Below the pieces are notes generated by a model that searched no databases, had not been told where the DNA came from, and worked only from the letters and a program-made list of their open reading frames with translations. A DNA stretch of 61,118 bases from Actinomycetes bacterium. GTDB lineage: Bacteria; Actinomycetota; Acidimicrobiia; Acidimicrobiales; RAAP-2. The translations under genes were made by a program, and so were the position numbers. Each line of letters opens with the position of its first letter. Position 1 is the first letter of the stretch. The stretch covers positions 1 through 61,118 of the forward strand of contig JAKADK010000008.1 of assembly GCA_021820665.1 (NCBI GenBank). The letters run 5' to 3'. Of this stretch, positions 21,543 through 29,650 are shown in pieces.

Positions 21543-22484
21543 TCAGCCGGCCGCCGGAGGCGAGGAGGCGACCGGCGGCGTGTCCGGACCCGACCGGCCT
21601 GCCGGGGCCGAGGAAGGCCCGACCGGCACGCGCCAGGGCCGGCGTTCGTGGAAGCCGTGGAGCACGTCGACCCCCGCGCTCGTCAGCACGGCGCGCAGGT
21701 CCTCTACCCGATCGGCCACGTCGGGCAGCCCGTGGGCGTCGGAGGCCGTGGTGAGCGGCACGCCGCGCTGGACGAAGCGGCGGAGCAGCGGCGGTGCCGG
21801 GTACTCCTCACCCACCGGCTTGCGCCACCCTGCGGACGAGAGCTCGGCGGCCATCCCCGAGGAGGCCGCTGCCTCGGCGATCCGATCGTAGAACTCGTCG
21901 GGGACGGCCGGGACGTGGCCGGCCACCTTCACCAGGTCCGGATGGGCGAAGACGTCGCACGCCCCGCTGGCGCCCAGCTCCTCCATGGCCAGGGTGTAGT
22001 CGTCCCAGACGGCGTCGATGTCCCGCGCCTCCCACTCGGCCATCACCTGGGGGTCGTTCAGCACGTCGAACCGCCACGCGCCGATCCAGTGCACCGAGCC
22101 CAGCAACACGTCGAAGGGGTAGTCGGCCAGCAGGTCCGCCACCTCGTCCATCCGGTCGCGGTAGTAGTCGACCTCCATGCCGAGCACGACCGGGAGCCCC
22201 TCGGCTTTCACCGCCTGGACCACCTCGACGTAGGTGTCGAGGTCGGAACGGGCATGGCGCCCCCAGTAGGCGGCCATCCCCGGTCGCAGCGCCTCCCCGG
22301 GGAGCTGGTCCCAGAACCCGTGGAGGAGCTTGTCGGTCTGGACGAACCGGAACAGGTGCTCGGTCAGCGCGATCTCGGTGACCCCGGCGTCGACAGCCCG
22401 CTGGCAGTAGGCGGTGACCTGGTCCACGGTGGCTTCGACCTCGCTCTCGGAGTGCGGCCAGAGGTGGAGGTGGTAGTCGAGCAC
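21543..22484 (-). CDS. PHP-domain phosphatase, histidinol-phosphatase-like
   Basis: 313 residues. The PHP metal motifs are DYHLHLWPHSE at the N-terminus, TEHLFRF, GMEVDYY, LGSVHWIG, CDVFAHPDLVKV and TTASDAHG. This pattern fits HisK-type histidinol phosphate phosphatases and related PHP phosphoesterases. The GTG at 22484 starts the first motif and has AGGAAAGGA upstream; the longer open frame overlaps the ArsA-like gene and is rejected. The last 35 residues are low-complexity. No other histidine biosynthesis gene is nearby, so the substrate is uncertain. Confidence 0.85.
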   Translation of the reverse strand: MLDYHLHLWPHSESEVEATVDQVTAYCQRAVDAGVTEIALTEHLFRFVQTDKLLHGFWDQLPGEALRPGMAAYWGRHARSDLDTYVEVVQAVKAEGLPVVLGMEVDYYRDRMDEVADLLADYPFDVLLGSVHWIGAWRFDVLNDPQVMAEWEARDIDAVWDDYTLAMEELGASGACDVFAHPDLVKVAGHVPAVPDEFYDRIAEAAASSGMAAELSSAGWRKPVGEEYPAPPLLRRFVQRGVPLTTASDAHGLPDVADRVEDLRAVLTSAGVDVLHGFHERRPWRVPVGPSSAPAGRSGPDTPPVASSPPAAG

Positions 22485-22581
22485 GGGTGGGTCCTTTCCT
22501 GCGTGGTCGGCGCGCTGGTCCCCAGGACGCACCACGTTCGCATCGTAGGCCAGGCGACGCCCGGCACCGTCACCGGAGTCG

Positions 22582-22608
22582 TCAGCCGCTTCAGCCGCTT
22601 CAGCCGCT
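22582..22608. repeat. 9-bp tandem repeat, 3 copies, at the ArsA2 stop codon
   Basis: TCAGCCGCT repeats three times. On the minus strand each copy supplies a TGA in the same frame, so the ArsA-like gene ends in three stops nine bases apart. Confidence 0.9.
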
Positions 22609-23808
22609 CCAGATCTGCTCGCCCAGGCGCAGCAGCCCGGCCAGGTCGTAGATGTCGGTGTCGAAGAAGGGCACGGCGCAGAGCACCTCGGGAGCCACGG
22701 CGAGGTGGGCGCGCTCGTCACGCTCCCGGTTCGCCACCACGTGGAAGTTGAGGAAGCTCTCTGCCACCTCGCCCAGCACCCGACGGATCGTCTCCTCGTC
22801 ACCCAACTCCGGGCCGGCGGCGGCGAGGTCGGGGGCGAGGGCGGCGGCCAGGTCGGCGGCCTGCTCCTTCATGGCGGCAGCCGTGCCGGTGGCGACCGGG
22901 TCGGTGAAGTACCCGGGCAGGACCTTGTTCAAAACGATGGCGCCGAGGTGGAGCCGGCGTTTCGTGAGCTCGTCCGCGAAGAACTCGGCCTCCCGCAGCG
23001 GGACGGCCTCCAGCGTGGAGACCACCATGAACGTGGTGCGCCGGTCGGAGAGCAGGCGGGTGACCGACTGGGCCCGCTCGACGAACCCGTCGTACATCGA
23101 CTGGAAGAGCACGAAGAACTCCGAGATGTCGGCCAGGAACTGCGTTCCGAGGATGCGGTCGGCGATCTGGTAGAAGGGTCTCGTCGCCACGTTCACGAGC
23201 TTGGAGCGGTACGGGACGATGAGCCAACGCAGCAGGCGGGACGAGAAGAAGTCCGCCAGGCGCTCGGGCGCATCCAAGAAGTCCAGGGCGTTCCTGGTCG
23301 GCGGCGTGTCCACCACGATGAGGTCGTAGGTGCTCGACGCATGGATCTCGTAGAGCCGCTCCATGGCGATGTAGTCGTGGCTCTGGACAAAACGACCGGA
23401 GATGTTCTGGTAGAGGGGGTTTCGGAGGATCTCGTCCTTCGTTCGCTCGTCGGGGGCGTGCCGCCGGATGAGGGCGTCCCAGGACTGCTTCGTGTCGAGC
23501 ATCGCCGCCCACAGCTCCCCGCGAGGCTTCAACCCCGCCGCCCGGAAGGCGTCGTCGGGGACCCGGCGCTCGGTGTCCCCGATGCCCTCGAGCCCGAGCG
23601 CGTCAGCCAGTCGGCGCGCCGGGTCCACGGTCACCACCAGCACCTTGCCGCCGTGGTGCAGCGCCGCCTGCAGCCCCACCGCCGCCGCCGTCGTCGTCTT
23701 CCCGACCCCACCGGGACCACAGGCGATCACGATCTCCTTCGCCGCGACCAGGCCGTCGAGCGACGTCGGGGGCGGCGAGGAGGCTGGAGAGGACCGGGCA
23801 GGCGCCAT
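22600..23808 (-). CDS. Get3/ArsA-family ATPase, second subunit (Rv3680/BagB-like)
   Basis: 402 residues. The P-loop reads CGPGGVGKTTTA, so the signature lysine of the deviant Walker A (usually GKGG) is a proline; the second Lys is intact. Switch-like motifs VDPARRLADAL and VVDTPPTRNALDFLD follow. Rv3680 of M. tuberculosis also lacks the first Lys and pairs with Rv3679. The ATG shares one base with the stop of the upstream paralogue (TGATG), so the two proteins are probably made in equal amounts as a heterodimer. No arsenical pump is present, so an arsenite role is unlikely. Confidence 0.88.
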   Translation of the reverse strand: MAPARSSPASSPPPTSLDGLVAAKEIVIACGPGGVGKTTTAAAVGLQAALHHGGKVLVVTVDPARRLADALGLEGIGDTERRVPDDAFRAAGLKPRGELWAAMLDTKQSWDALIRRHAPDERTKDEILRNPLYQNISGRFVQSHDYIAMERLYEIHASSTYDLIVVDTPPTRNALDFLDAPERLADFFSSRLLRWLIVPYRSKLVNVATRPFYQIADRILGTQFLADISEFFVLFQSMYDGFVERAQSVTRLLSDRRTTFMVVSTLEAVPLREAEFFADELTKRRLHLGAIVLNKVLPGYFTDPVATGTAAAMKEQAADLAAALAPDLAAAGPELGDEETIRRVLGEVAESFLNFHVVANRERDERAHLAVAPEVLCAVPFFDTDIYDLAGLLRLGEQIWSG

Positions 23809-24755
23809 CAGAACCCGAGCTCCTCGCCCAAGGACGTGGCGACCTGGCGCGTCGTCCGGAGTCCCTGGGACCGCGCGAAGAGGTAGGGAAGGAAGAACAG
23901 GGGGACGGCCGGGTCGATCCCGGCCCGGAGGCGGTCGAGGTGGGCGGCCCGGGTACGCCGCATCGTCACCGCCAGCCGTGCCGCCGCGAGGACGGTCCCC
24001 GCCTCCTCGCCCACCAGCCCGTCCAGCCGTCGCCGGGGCCGCGCCGAGCACAGGGCGTCGAAGACCGCTTCCTCCTGCCGGCCGAACAGCTCGGGGAGGA
24101 CCCGGTTCACCACCACCCCGCGGAGCGCCACCGTGGTCTCGGTCCGTACCCGCCCCGCCAGCTCGACGGTCTCGTTGACCGGCATCTCCTCGGGCGTGCA
24201 CACGGCCACGAGCCCGGTGCGAGCCGGGTCGGAGAGGATGTCGAGCATCCAGTCCGTCTGCGAGCGGATGAGCCCCACCTTGACCAGCTCGTTGATGGCC
24301 TGGGGCGCGGCCAGCTGGCCGATGATGTGCCCGGAGGCCGGGGCGTCCACCACGACCAGGTCGTACTGGCGCTCCCGCACCTGGTAGCAGAACTTCCCCA
24401 CCGTCAGGATCTCCCGGACGCCGGGGGCGGCGGTGGCCACGAAGTCGAACGCCTTCGCCAGCGGGCCGATCCGCCCGACCACCGGGATCCGCAGCTGCAG
24501 CTTCAGGTACTCCCGGAGGGAGGCCTCGGTGTCCATGGTCATGACGAACAGCCCGGGAAGCACCTCGCGCTCCTGGTAGCCGGTCGGAGGCGCCTCGTAG
24601 AGGCCCGCTACGTCACCCCTCCCGTCCACCTCGCAGATCAGCACCCGCTTCCCCCGCTGGGACGCGAGCAGCGCCAGCGCCGAGGCGACGGTGGTCTTCC
24701 CCACCCCACCCTTGCCGGTCACGAACACCAGGCGGAGATCGAGGAGCGAGCTCAC
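23808..24755 (-). CDS. Get3/ArsA-family ATPase, first subunit (Rv3679/BagA-like)
   Basis: 315 residues starting at a GTG just before LRLVFVTGKGGVGKTTVA, a full deviant Walker A with the signature Lys. It has ICEVDGRGDVAGLYEAPP, YQEREVLPGLFVMTMD and VVVDAPASGHIIGQLAAP, the same order as Rv3679. The ATPase pair may couple nucleotide binding to delivery of a client protein or ligand; in mycobacteria the pair has been linked to redox or nitrosative stress, which I cite only as context. Upstream frame extension to 24995 runs over the DUF3107 gene and is rejected. Confidence 0.88.
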   Translation of the reverse strand: MSSLLDLRLVFVTGKGGVGKTTVASALALLASQRGKRVLICEVDGRGDVAGLYEAPPTGYQEREVLPGLFVMTMDTEASLREYLKLQLRIPVVGRIGPLAKAFDFVATAAPGVREILTVGKFCYQVRERQYDLVVVDAPASGHIIGQLAAPQAINELVKVGLIRSQTDWMLDILSDPARTGLVAVCTPEEMPVNETVELAGRVRTETTVALRGVVVNRVLPELFGRQEEAVFDALCSARPRRRLDGLVGEEAGTVLAAARLAVTMRRTRAAHLDRLRAGIDPAVPLFFLPYLFARSQGLRTTRQVATSLGEELGF

Positions 24756-24816
24756 CCCGGTCCACCGGGTTCGCCACCCACCGGGGCGGCGGACCGAAGG
24801 CTCACCAGAGGACGGC

Positions 24817-25053
24817 TCAAGACACCCCGAAGCCCACCCTGCGGTCGGCGACCGGCGGGTCCACCTCGACGTAGGCAACCTTGGCGGAAGGGACGCCGAC
24901 GCGGCGGCCCTTCCGGTCCGTGAGCCACAGCATGGTCCCCTCGGTGGCAAGGGTGGACTCGATCTCCGCCAGCAGCTTGTCGCGGTCGACGTCACCCCCC
25001 AGCTCGACGTCGAGCTCCTTGACGGACTGGACGATTCCGATTCGCACGTCCAC
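24817..25053 (-). CDS. DUF3107 family protein
   Basis: A 78-residue conserved actinobacterial protein, similar to mycobacterial TB9.4/Rv3208A. It opens VDVRIGIVQSVKEL (family: M-V-IGI--S-REL) and contains LWLTDRKGRRVGVPSAKVAYVEV then RRVGFG. The GTG at 25053 follows GGAAGGAG by 8 bases. Function is unknown. It is divergent from the dGTPase-like gene. Confidence 0.88.
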   Translation of the reverse strand: MDVRIGIVQSVKELDVELGGDVDRDKLLAEIESTLATEGTMLWLTDRKGRRVGVPSAKVAYVEVDPPVADRRVGFGVS

Positions 25054-25149
25054 CTGGCACGCTCCTTCCGGTTCCCTCCGGTGACGGCACCGGCGCACCC
25101 GACGATACAGGCTCACCGGCACCCACGATCCCCGGCGGAGACGGCGTGA

Positions 25150-25164
25150 TGCACCGGTGGTGCA
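25150..25164. promoter_or_regulatory. Perfect inverted repeat before the dGTPase-like gene
   Basis: TGCACC-GGT-GGTGCA, 6-bp arms with a 3-base spacer, ends 10 bases before the ATG at 25175. It lies in the 121-base gap between divergent genes and could be an operator. No regulator is known. Confidence 0.35.
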
Positions 25165-25174
25165 CACTGGGCCC

Positions 25175-26368
25175 ATGGAGGGAGAGACCGAGCGGAGCCG
25201 TTCGTGGGCGGCCACCATGGACGGAACGTCCGCCCCCAGCGCCGGCGTCCGGCTCGCCCACGCCGACAGCACGGCGGTCGTGTGGGTCGAGCGCACCGAT
25301 GACCTCGACCGCCACCTCGACCGCGCCGCGCGCGAGGCCATCGAGGACCGCGAGCTGGCCCCCGGAGCCACCCGGTCGGACGCCGCAGGACGGCGGGCCG
25401 TCGACGAGGTGCCCGACCCGTGGCGCACCTGCTTCGAACGCGACCGGGACCGCATCCTCCACGCCACGGCCTTCCGGCGGCTGGCCGGCAAGACGCAGGT
25501 CTTCGTGTTCCCCCACGACCACCAGCGCACCCGGCTGACCCACGCGCTCGAAGTGGCCCAGGTGGCGACCAGCATCGCTCGGGCCTGCCGCCTCAACACC
25601 GCCCTCACCGAGGCGATCGCCCTGGGACACGACTGCGGCCACGGGCCGGGCGGCCACGCCAGCGAGGACGCGCTCTCGCCCTACGTCGAGGGGGGATTCG
25701 ACCATGCCCCCTGGGGCGCAGACGTGTCCCTGGCGTCACTCAACCTCTGCCGGGAGACCCTGGACGGCATCCGCAACCACTCGTGGTCCCGGCCGGCTCC
25801 GGCCACTCCCGAGGGGGAGGTCGTGAGCTGGGCCGACCGCATCGCCTACGTGTGCCACGACTTCGAGGACGCGGTCGGGAGCGGGGTGGTCACCCCGTCG
25901 ATCCTCCCCGAGGTGGTCCGTCGGTCGTGCGGGACCCGTCGGGGCCGGCAGCTCGGGGCGTTCATCGACGCCGTGGTGACCACCATCCTCGAGACCGGCC
26001 GCGTCGGGATGGACGACGAGCACGCCGCCGCCCTGAGCGCCTTCCGGGCCTGCAACTACGAGCACATCTACCTCCGACCGAGCGCCGTCGACCAGGGTCG
26101 CGCCGTCGTCCGCGTGCTCCAGGCGCTGGTGGAGCACTACGCCGACCAGCCCTACGCCATCCCCGTGGCGCCGTCGGGGACCGGGGGGTCGGAAGGGACC
26201 GGGGGTTCGGGGGCGGGCTCTCCGGCAGCCGGCTCCCCCGAGGCGTACCGCGCCGCCGTAGCCTACGTGGCGGGGATGACCGACCGGTACGCCTTCAGCC
26301 GGGCTGTGGCCGAGATCGGTTGGGATCCCGGCGACCTTCCGGTGGGGATCGGCGTCAGCGGACGGTGA
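25175..26368 (+). CDS. Deoxyguanosinetriphosphate triphosphohydrolase-like HD protein
   Basis: 397 residues. The HD metal motif is intact: TRLTHALEVAQ (first His), then GHDCGHGPGGHASE (HD plus His), and a later Asp in VVSWADRIAYVCHDFEDA. Family members hydrolyse dNTPs to deoxynucleosides and triphosphate and control dNTP pools. The first 45 residues are non-conserved, so the true start may be a later Met. A Gly/Ser-rich insert sits near residue 340. The 3' end overlaps the convergent mrp gene by 14 bases. Confidence 0.9.
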   Translation: MEGETERSRSWAATMDGTSAPSAGVRLAHADSTAVVWVERTDDLDRHLDRAAREAIEDRELAPGATRSDAAGRRAVDEVPDPWRTCFERDRDRILHATAFRRLAGKTQVFVFPHDHQRTRLTHALEVAQVATSIARACRLNTALTEAIALGHDCGHGPGGHASEDALSPYVEGGFDHAPWGADVSLASLNLCRETLDGIRNHSWSRPAPATPEGEVVSWADRIAYVCHDFEDAVGSGVVTPSILPEVVRRSCGTRRGRQLGAFIDAVVTTILETGRVGMDDEHAAALSAFRACNYEHIYLRPSAVDQGRAVVRVLQALVEHYADQPYAIPVAPSGTGGSEGTGGSGAGSPAAGSPEAYRAAVAYVAGMTDRYAFSRAVAEIGWDPGDLPVGIGVSGR

Positions 26369-27623
26369 GCTCCTTGCGGTACACGCGGGCGGGTCCGAGC
26401 TCGTCAATGCGGGCGGCCAGCGCTGAGAAGGCGGCGGCGGCCTCGCCGTCGGGCTCGGCCACCACGACCGGAACGCCCTCGTCACCACCTTCTCGAAGGG
26501 CGGGGATCAAGGGGACCTGTCCGAGGAGGGGCACCTGGAGATCGGCGGCCAGGCTCGCCCCCCCTCCCGACCCGAAGAGCTCGTAGCGGGTTCCGTCGTC
26601 ACCAGTGAACCAGCTCATGTTCTCCACCACCCCTCGGACGGCGAGCTTCAGCTTCCGGGCCGCGTAGGCGGAGCGCTGGGCGACGCGCTGGGCGGCGGCC
26701 TGCGGGGTAGTGACCACGTAGACCTCCGTCTTCGTCAAATACTGCCCCAGGGACAGCGTCACGTCGCCGGTGCCGGGGGGCATGTCGACCAGGAGGTAGT
26801 CCGGCTCACCCCAGTAGGCATCGACCAGGAACTGCTCGAGCGCCTTGTGGAGCATCGGACCTCTCCAGATGATCGGGGTCTCGTCCGGCACGAAGAACCC
26901 CATGGACAGGCAGCGCACGCCGTTCGCCTCTGGGGGGACCACCAGGTCGTCGATGATGAGAGGGTCGCCGCGGACACCGAGCATCTTCGGTACGGAGAAC
27001 CCGTAGACGTCGGCGTCGAGGATCCCGACGTCGTGCCCCAACCGGGCCAGAGTCACCGCCAGGTTCACCGTCACCGACGACTTTCCCACGCCGCCCTTCC
27101 CCGACGAGATCCCGAGTACCCGGGTGCGTGACCGAGGTTCCATGAACCGGTTCGGACGACCGTCCTCGTGGCCCAGCGCGGGAGCGGAGCCTGCCTGCGT
27201 CCCGTGGTCGTGGCTGTCGTGGTCGTGGCTGTCGTGGTCGTGGCTGTCGTGGTCGTGGCTGTCGTGGTCGTGGCTGTCGTGGTCGTGGCTGTCGTGGTCG
27301 GACAGTTCGCCTGGGTCGCCCGTGGGTCCTCGAGCCGCCTCACCCCGGAGCACCATCCGCAGGCGCCGGCGCTGCTCGTCGGACATGACCGACGGCTCGA
27401 CCATCACCTCGTGGACGTCGGGCAGCACCCCGAGGGCGGCCCGGAGCCGGTCGGTGAGCACCGCCGCCGGGAAGCCGTCGACGGGCAGGACCACCTCTAC
27501 GCTCACCCGATGGCGCTTCACCCGGACGCTTCGGACCATGCCGAGCACCGAGAGAGGGAGCCGGAGGTGGGGTTCGACGACCTCGCCGGCTGTCGAGCGC
27601 ACCTGGGCTTCGTCGATGGACAT
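26355..27623 (-). CDS. mrp: Mrp/NBP35-family iron-sulfur carrier ATPase with a His/Asp repeat linker
   Basis: About 422 residues. An N-terminal DUF59/MIP18 domain (residues 10-95) is joined to the P-loop ATPase (LGISSGKGGVGKSS near 172-184; DADVYGFSVPKMLG; DMPPGTGDVTL) by a linker with six DSHDH pentapeptides (about 111-141). The CxxC that many Mrp/ApbC proteins have after ENMSWF is absent here (TGDDG instead). Mrp proteins ferry [4Fe-4S] clusters to targets. ATG 27623 is used because GAGGAG lies 7 bases upstream; GTG 27626 is adjacent. It is divergent from a SufR-like regulator gene, with 47 bases between starts. Confidence 0.93.
   Translation of the reverse strand: MSIDEAQVRSTAGEVVEPHLRLPLSVLGMVRSVRVKRHRVSVEVVLPVDGFPAAVLTDRLRAALGVLPDVHEVMVEPSVMSDEQRRRLRMVLRGEAARGPTGDPGELSDHDSHDHDSHDHDSHDHDSHDHDSHDHDSHDHGTQAGSAPALGHEDGRPNRFMEPRSRTRVLGISSGKGGVGKSSVTVNLAVTLARLGHDVGILDADVYGFSVPKMLGVRGDPLIIDDLVVPPEANGVRCLSMGFFVPDETPIIWRGPMLHKALEQFLVDAYWGEPDYLLVDMPPGTGDVTLSLGQYLTKTEVYVVTTPQAAAQRVAQRSAYAARKLKLAVRGVVENMSWFTGDDGTRYELFGSGGGASLAADLQVPLLGQVPLIPALREGGDEGVPVVVAEPDGEAAAAFSALAARIDELGPARVYRKELTVR
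27204..27300. repeat. 15-bp tandem repeat, 6.5 copies, inside mrp
   Basis: GTGGTCGTGGCTGTC repeats six times plus seven bases, all identical. On the minus strand it encodes Asp-Ser-His-Asp-His per unit. Identity at the DNA level, including third positions, points to recent slippage expansion. Confidence 0.97.
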
Positions 27624-27649
27624 CACGCTGCTCCTCGGGATTTTTCGGC

Positions 27650-27670
27650 GTCCCCGGTAGACTAGGGGAC
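27650..27670. promoter_or_regulatory. Symmetric -10 and palindrome between mrp and the SufR-like gene
   Basis: TAGACTA (27658-27664) reads TAGACT on the plus strand and TAGTCT on the minus strand, so it fits a TANNNT -10 in both directions. On the plus strand it is 7 bases from the ATG, giving a leaderless regulator mRNA; on the minus strand it gives mrp a leader of about 30 nt with GAGGAG. The -10 is flanked by GTCCCC and GGGGAC (27650-27655, 27665-27670), a possible operator for the adjacent regulator. Confidence 0.5.
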
Positions 27671-28384
27671 ATGTCGACGCTGCCGGACGAACGCTTCTCT
27701 TCGACGGTGGCGGCCGTCACATCGGCGTTCGGCGACCCGACCCGGCGGGAGATCTACCTCTTCGTACGGGACCATCCCGGTGTCACCGCCACCGCCACCG
27801 CATCGCACTTTGCCCTGCATCCGAACGTGGCCCGCCACCACCTGGACCGCCTGTCCGCCGGCGGCTACCTCGACGTGAGCATGGAGCGTCTCGATGGCCA
27901 GGGGGCGGGGCGGCCGGCCAAGCGGTACCGGGCCAGTGACGACGACCCCACCCTCGACCTGCTCTCGCGGCGGGACGATCTCCTGGTCCTGTTGCTCCAA
28001 GAGTGCCTCGAGCTGCTCGGTCCGGTCGTCGCCGAGCAGATGGCCGAACGGGTGGGTGAGGAGTACGGCCGCGCGCTGGCCTCGTCGATCGCCCCCGGAG
28101 ACCGCCAGCGGTCGCTGCGTGCCGCCATGCACACCATCGCCGCCACGCTCACCGCCCACGGGTTCGCCGCCCACGCCGAGGACCAGGGAGGCGCCACGGC
28201 CGTGGTCTCCGACGCCTGTCCGTTCGGCGACGCCGCCTCCCGCTTCCCCGTGCTCTGTGCCGTCGACCGTGGCATGGTCCGGGGCCTGCTCGCCGGGCTG
28301 TGCGGGGAGAACGGGGACGGTCCGGTCCCGGTGCTCCTGTCCTCCCGGGCCCGCGGCGACGACGCCTGCGCCGCCCTGGTCTGA
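27671..28384 (+). CDS. ArsR-like transcriptional regulator with cluster cysteines (SufR-like)
   Basis: 237 residues. An N-terminal winged helix (FGDPTRREIYLFVRDHPGVT, HPNVARHHLDRL) is followed by a C-terminal region with C183, C196, C211 and C233; the C183-x12-C196 spacing matches SufR proteins, which sense cellular Fe-S status with a cluster and repress suf genes. The neighbours mrp and a cysteine desulfurase homologue agree. No sufBCD genes are in the window. It probably autoregulates through the palindrome touching its start codon. Confidence 0.8.
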   Translation: MSTLPDERFSSTVAAVTSAFGDPTRREIYLFVRDHPGVTATATASHFALHPNVARHHLDRLSAGGYLDVSMERLDGQGAGRPAKRYRASDDDPTLDLLSRRDDLLVLLLQECLELLGPVVAEQMAERVGEEYGRALASSIAPGDRQRSLRAAMHTIAATLTAHGFAAHAEDQGGATAVVSDACPFGDAASRFPVLCAVDRGMVRGLLAGLCGENGDGPVPVLLSSRARGDDACAALV

Positions 28385-28393
28385 CCCCTGCCG

Positions 28394-29572
28394 GTGCGTC
28401 ACTACCTCGACCACGCCTCGACGACCCCGCTGCGCCCCGAGGCGCGTGCCGCCATGGAGGCCTGGGTCGACGCCGGTGTCGTCGGAGACCCCGGCCGCGT
28501 CCATGCCGAGGGTCGACAGGTGCGCGACGCCCTGGAGCAGGCCCGCGAGCAGGTCGCCGCCTTCGTCGGCGTGCGGCCGCGCCAGGTGGTCTTCACCTCG
28601 GGGGCGACCGAGTCGGTCCACGCTGCCGTGTGGGGCACCACGGGCAGGGGACCGAGGGGGACCGGAGACGCCCGGAGCGCCGGACCGATCGCCTGCGCGC
28701 CGGTCGAGCACTCGTCGGTCAGGGAGGCCTCGGCCGCCGCCGCGCCGGTGACGTGGATCGAGGTGGACGGGAACGCCACCATCGAACCGGCGGCCGTAGA
28801 CGCCGCCTTCGACCGGTGCCTGGCCGAGCACGGGGTCGTCCCCAGCCTGTGCCACTGCCAGTGGGCCAACCACGAGGTCGGGACGGTCCAGCCGGTTGCC
28901 GCCGTGGTCGAGCAATGCCGGAGCCGGGGGGTCCGGGTCCACGTGGACGCCGCCGCCGCCGTCGGGCACGTGCCCACGGACCTCGGCGCCCTCGGTGCCG
29001 ACGTGGTGTCCTTCGGCTCCCACACGCTCGGGGGACCGGCGGGGATCGGGGTCACCGTGCTGGGCCGCGGCGTCCGCCTCGAGCCGTTCCTGCGCGGCGG
29101 TGCCCAGGAACGAGGTCGGCGAGCCGGCTTCGAGAACGTCGTCGCCGCCGTCGGGCTGAGCGGCGCGCTCGGCGCGCTCGGCGCGCTCGGCGACCAGGGC
29201 CGGCTGGAGGCCGAGGCGGCTACGGCAGCGGCCCGGACGGACCACCTGGCCCAGGAGATCCAGGCGGTAGGGGGCTGCCGGCGCTACGGTGACCCGAGCT
29301 CCCGCCTCCCCCACCTCGTGTGCGTCGGCATCGACGGTGTGGAAGCCGAGCCGATCCTGCTCGGGCTGGACCGGGCGGGCATCGCCGTCCACTCCGGGTC
29401 GTCGTGCTCGTCCGAGTCCCTGGAGCCGTCCCCGGTCCTGGCGGCGATGGGGGTCGACGCCGAGCGCTCGCTACGCGTCTCGGTGGGGTGGTCGACGACC
29501 GATGGAGACGTCGACGCCTTCGCCGCTGCGTTCCCCGACGTCGTCCGGTCACTGCGCGCCCTCCGGTCCTGA
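28394..29572 (+). CDS. Cysteine desulfurase (NifS/IscS) homologue lacking the PLP lysine
   Basis: 392 residues of aminotransferase class V fold, aligned end to end with IscS: YLDHASTTPL, FTSGATES, VEHSSV (His106), ANHEVGTVQPV, HVDAAAAVG (Asp185), and the persulfide loop HSGSSCSSESLEPSPVL (Cys338). Where IscS has SxHK-GPxG, this protein reads SHTLGGPAGIG, so the Schiff-base lysine is Thr211. The PLP-contacting Gln after the Asp is Ala188, and RxGT-N is RAGFEN. It starts 10 bases after the regulator. It may be a sulfur-handling partner or scaffold rather than a PLP enzyme; calling it an active desulfurase would be unsafe. Confidence 0.82.
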   Translation: MRHYLDHASTTPLRPEARAAMEAWVDAGVVGDPGRVHAEGRQVRDALEQAREQVAAFVGVRPRQVVFTSGATESVHAAVWGTTGRGPRGTGDARSAGPIACAPVEHSSVREASAAAAPVTWIEVDGNATIEPAAVDAAFDRCLAEHGVVPSLCHCQWANHEVGTVQPVAAVVEQCRSRGVRVHVDAAAAVGHVPTDLGALGADVVSFGSHTLGGPAGIGVTVLGRGVRLEPFLRGGAQERGRRAGFENVVAAVGLSGALGALGALGDQGRLEAEAATAAARTDHLAQEIQAVGGCRRYGDPSSRLPHLVCVGIDGVEAEPILLGLDRAGIAVHSGSSCSSESLEPSPVLAAMGVDAERSLRVSVGWSTTDGDVDAFAAAFPDVVRSLRALRS

Positions 29573-29650
29573 CCACCGGACCCGGGCGGCGGTGGCGGGA
29601 GCCCGGCCCCGTCGTCCCCGGTCGGCGGGCACGACATCAGGAGCGGTCGG

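Noticed and set aside
22600..24755. Arsenite efflux ATPase operon
   Set aside because: No arsB/arsD/arsR nearby, and the pair matches the mycobacterial non-arsenic ArsA-like heterodimer.
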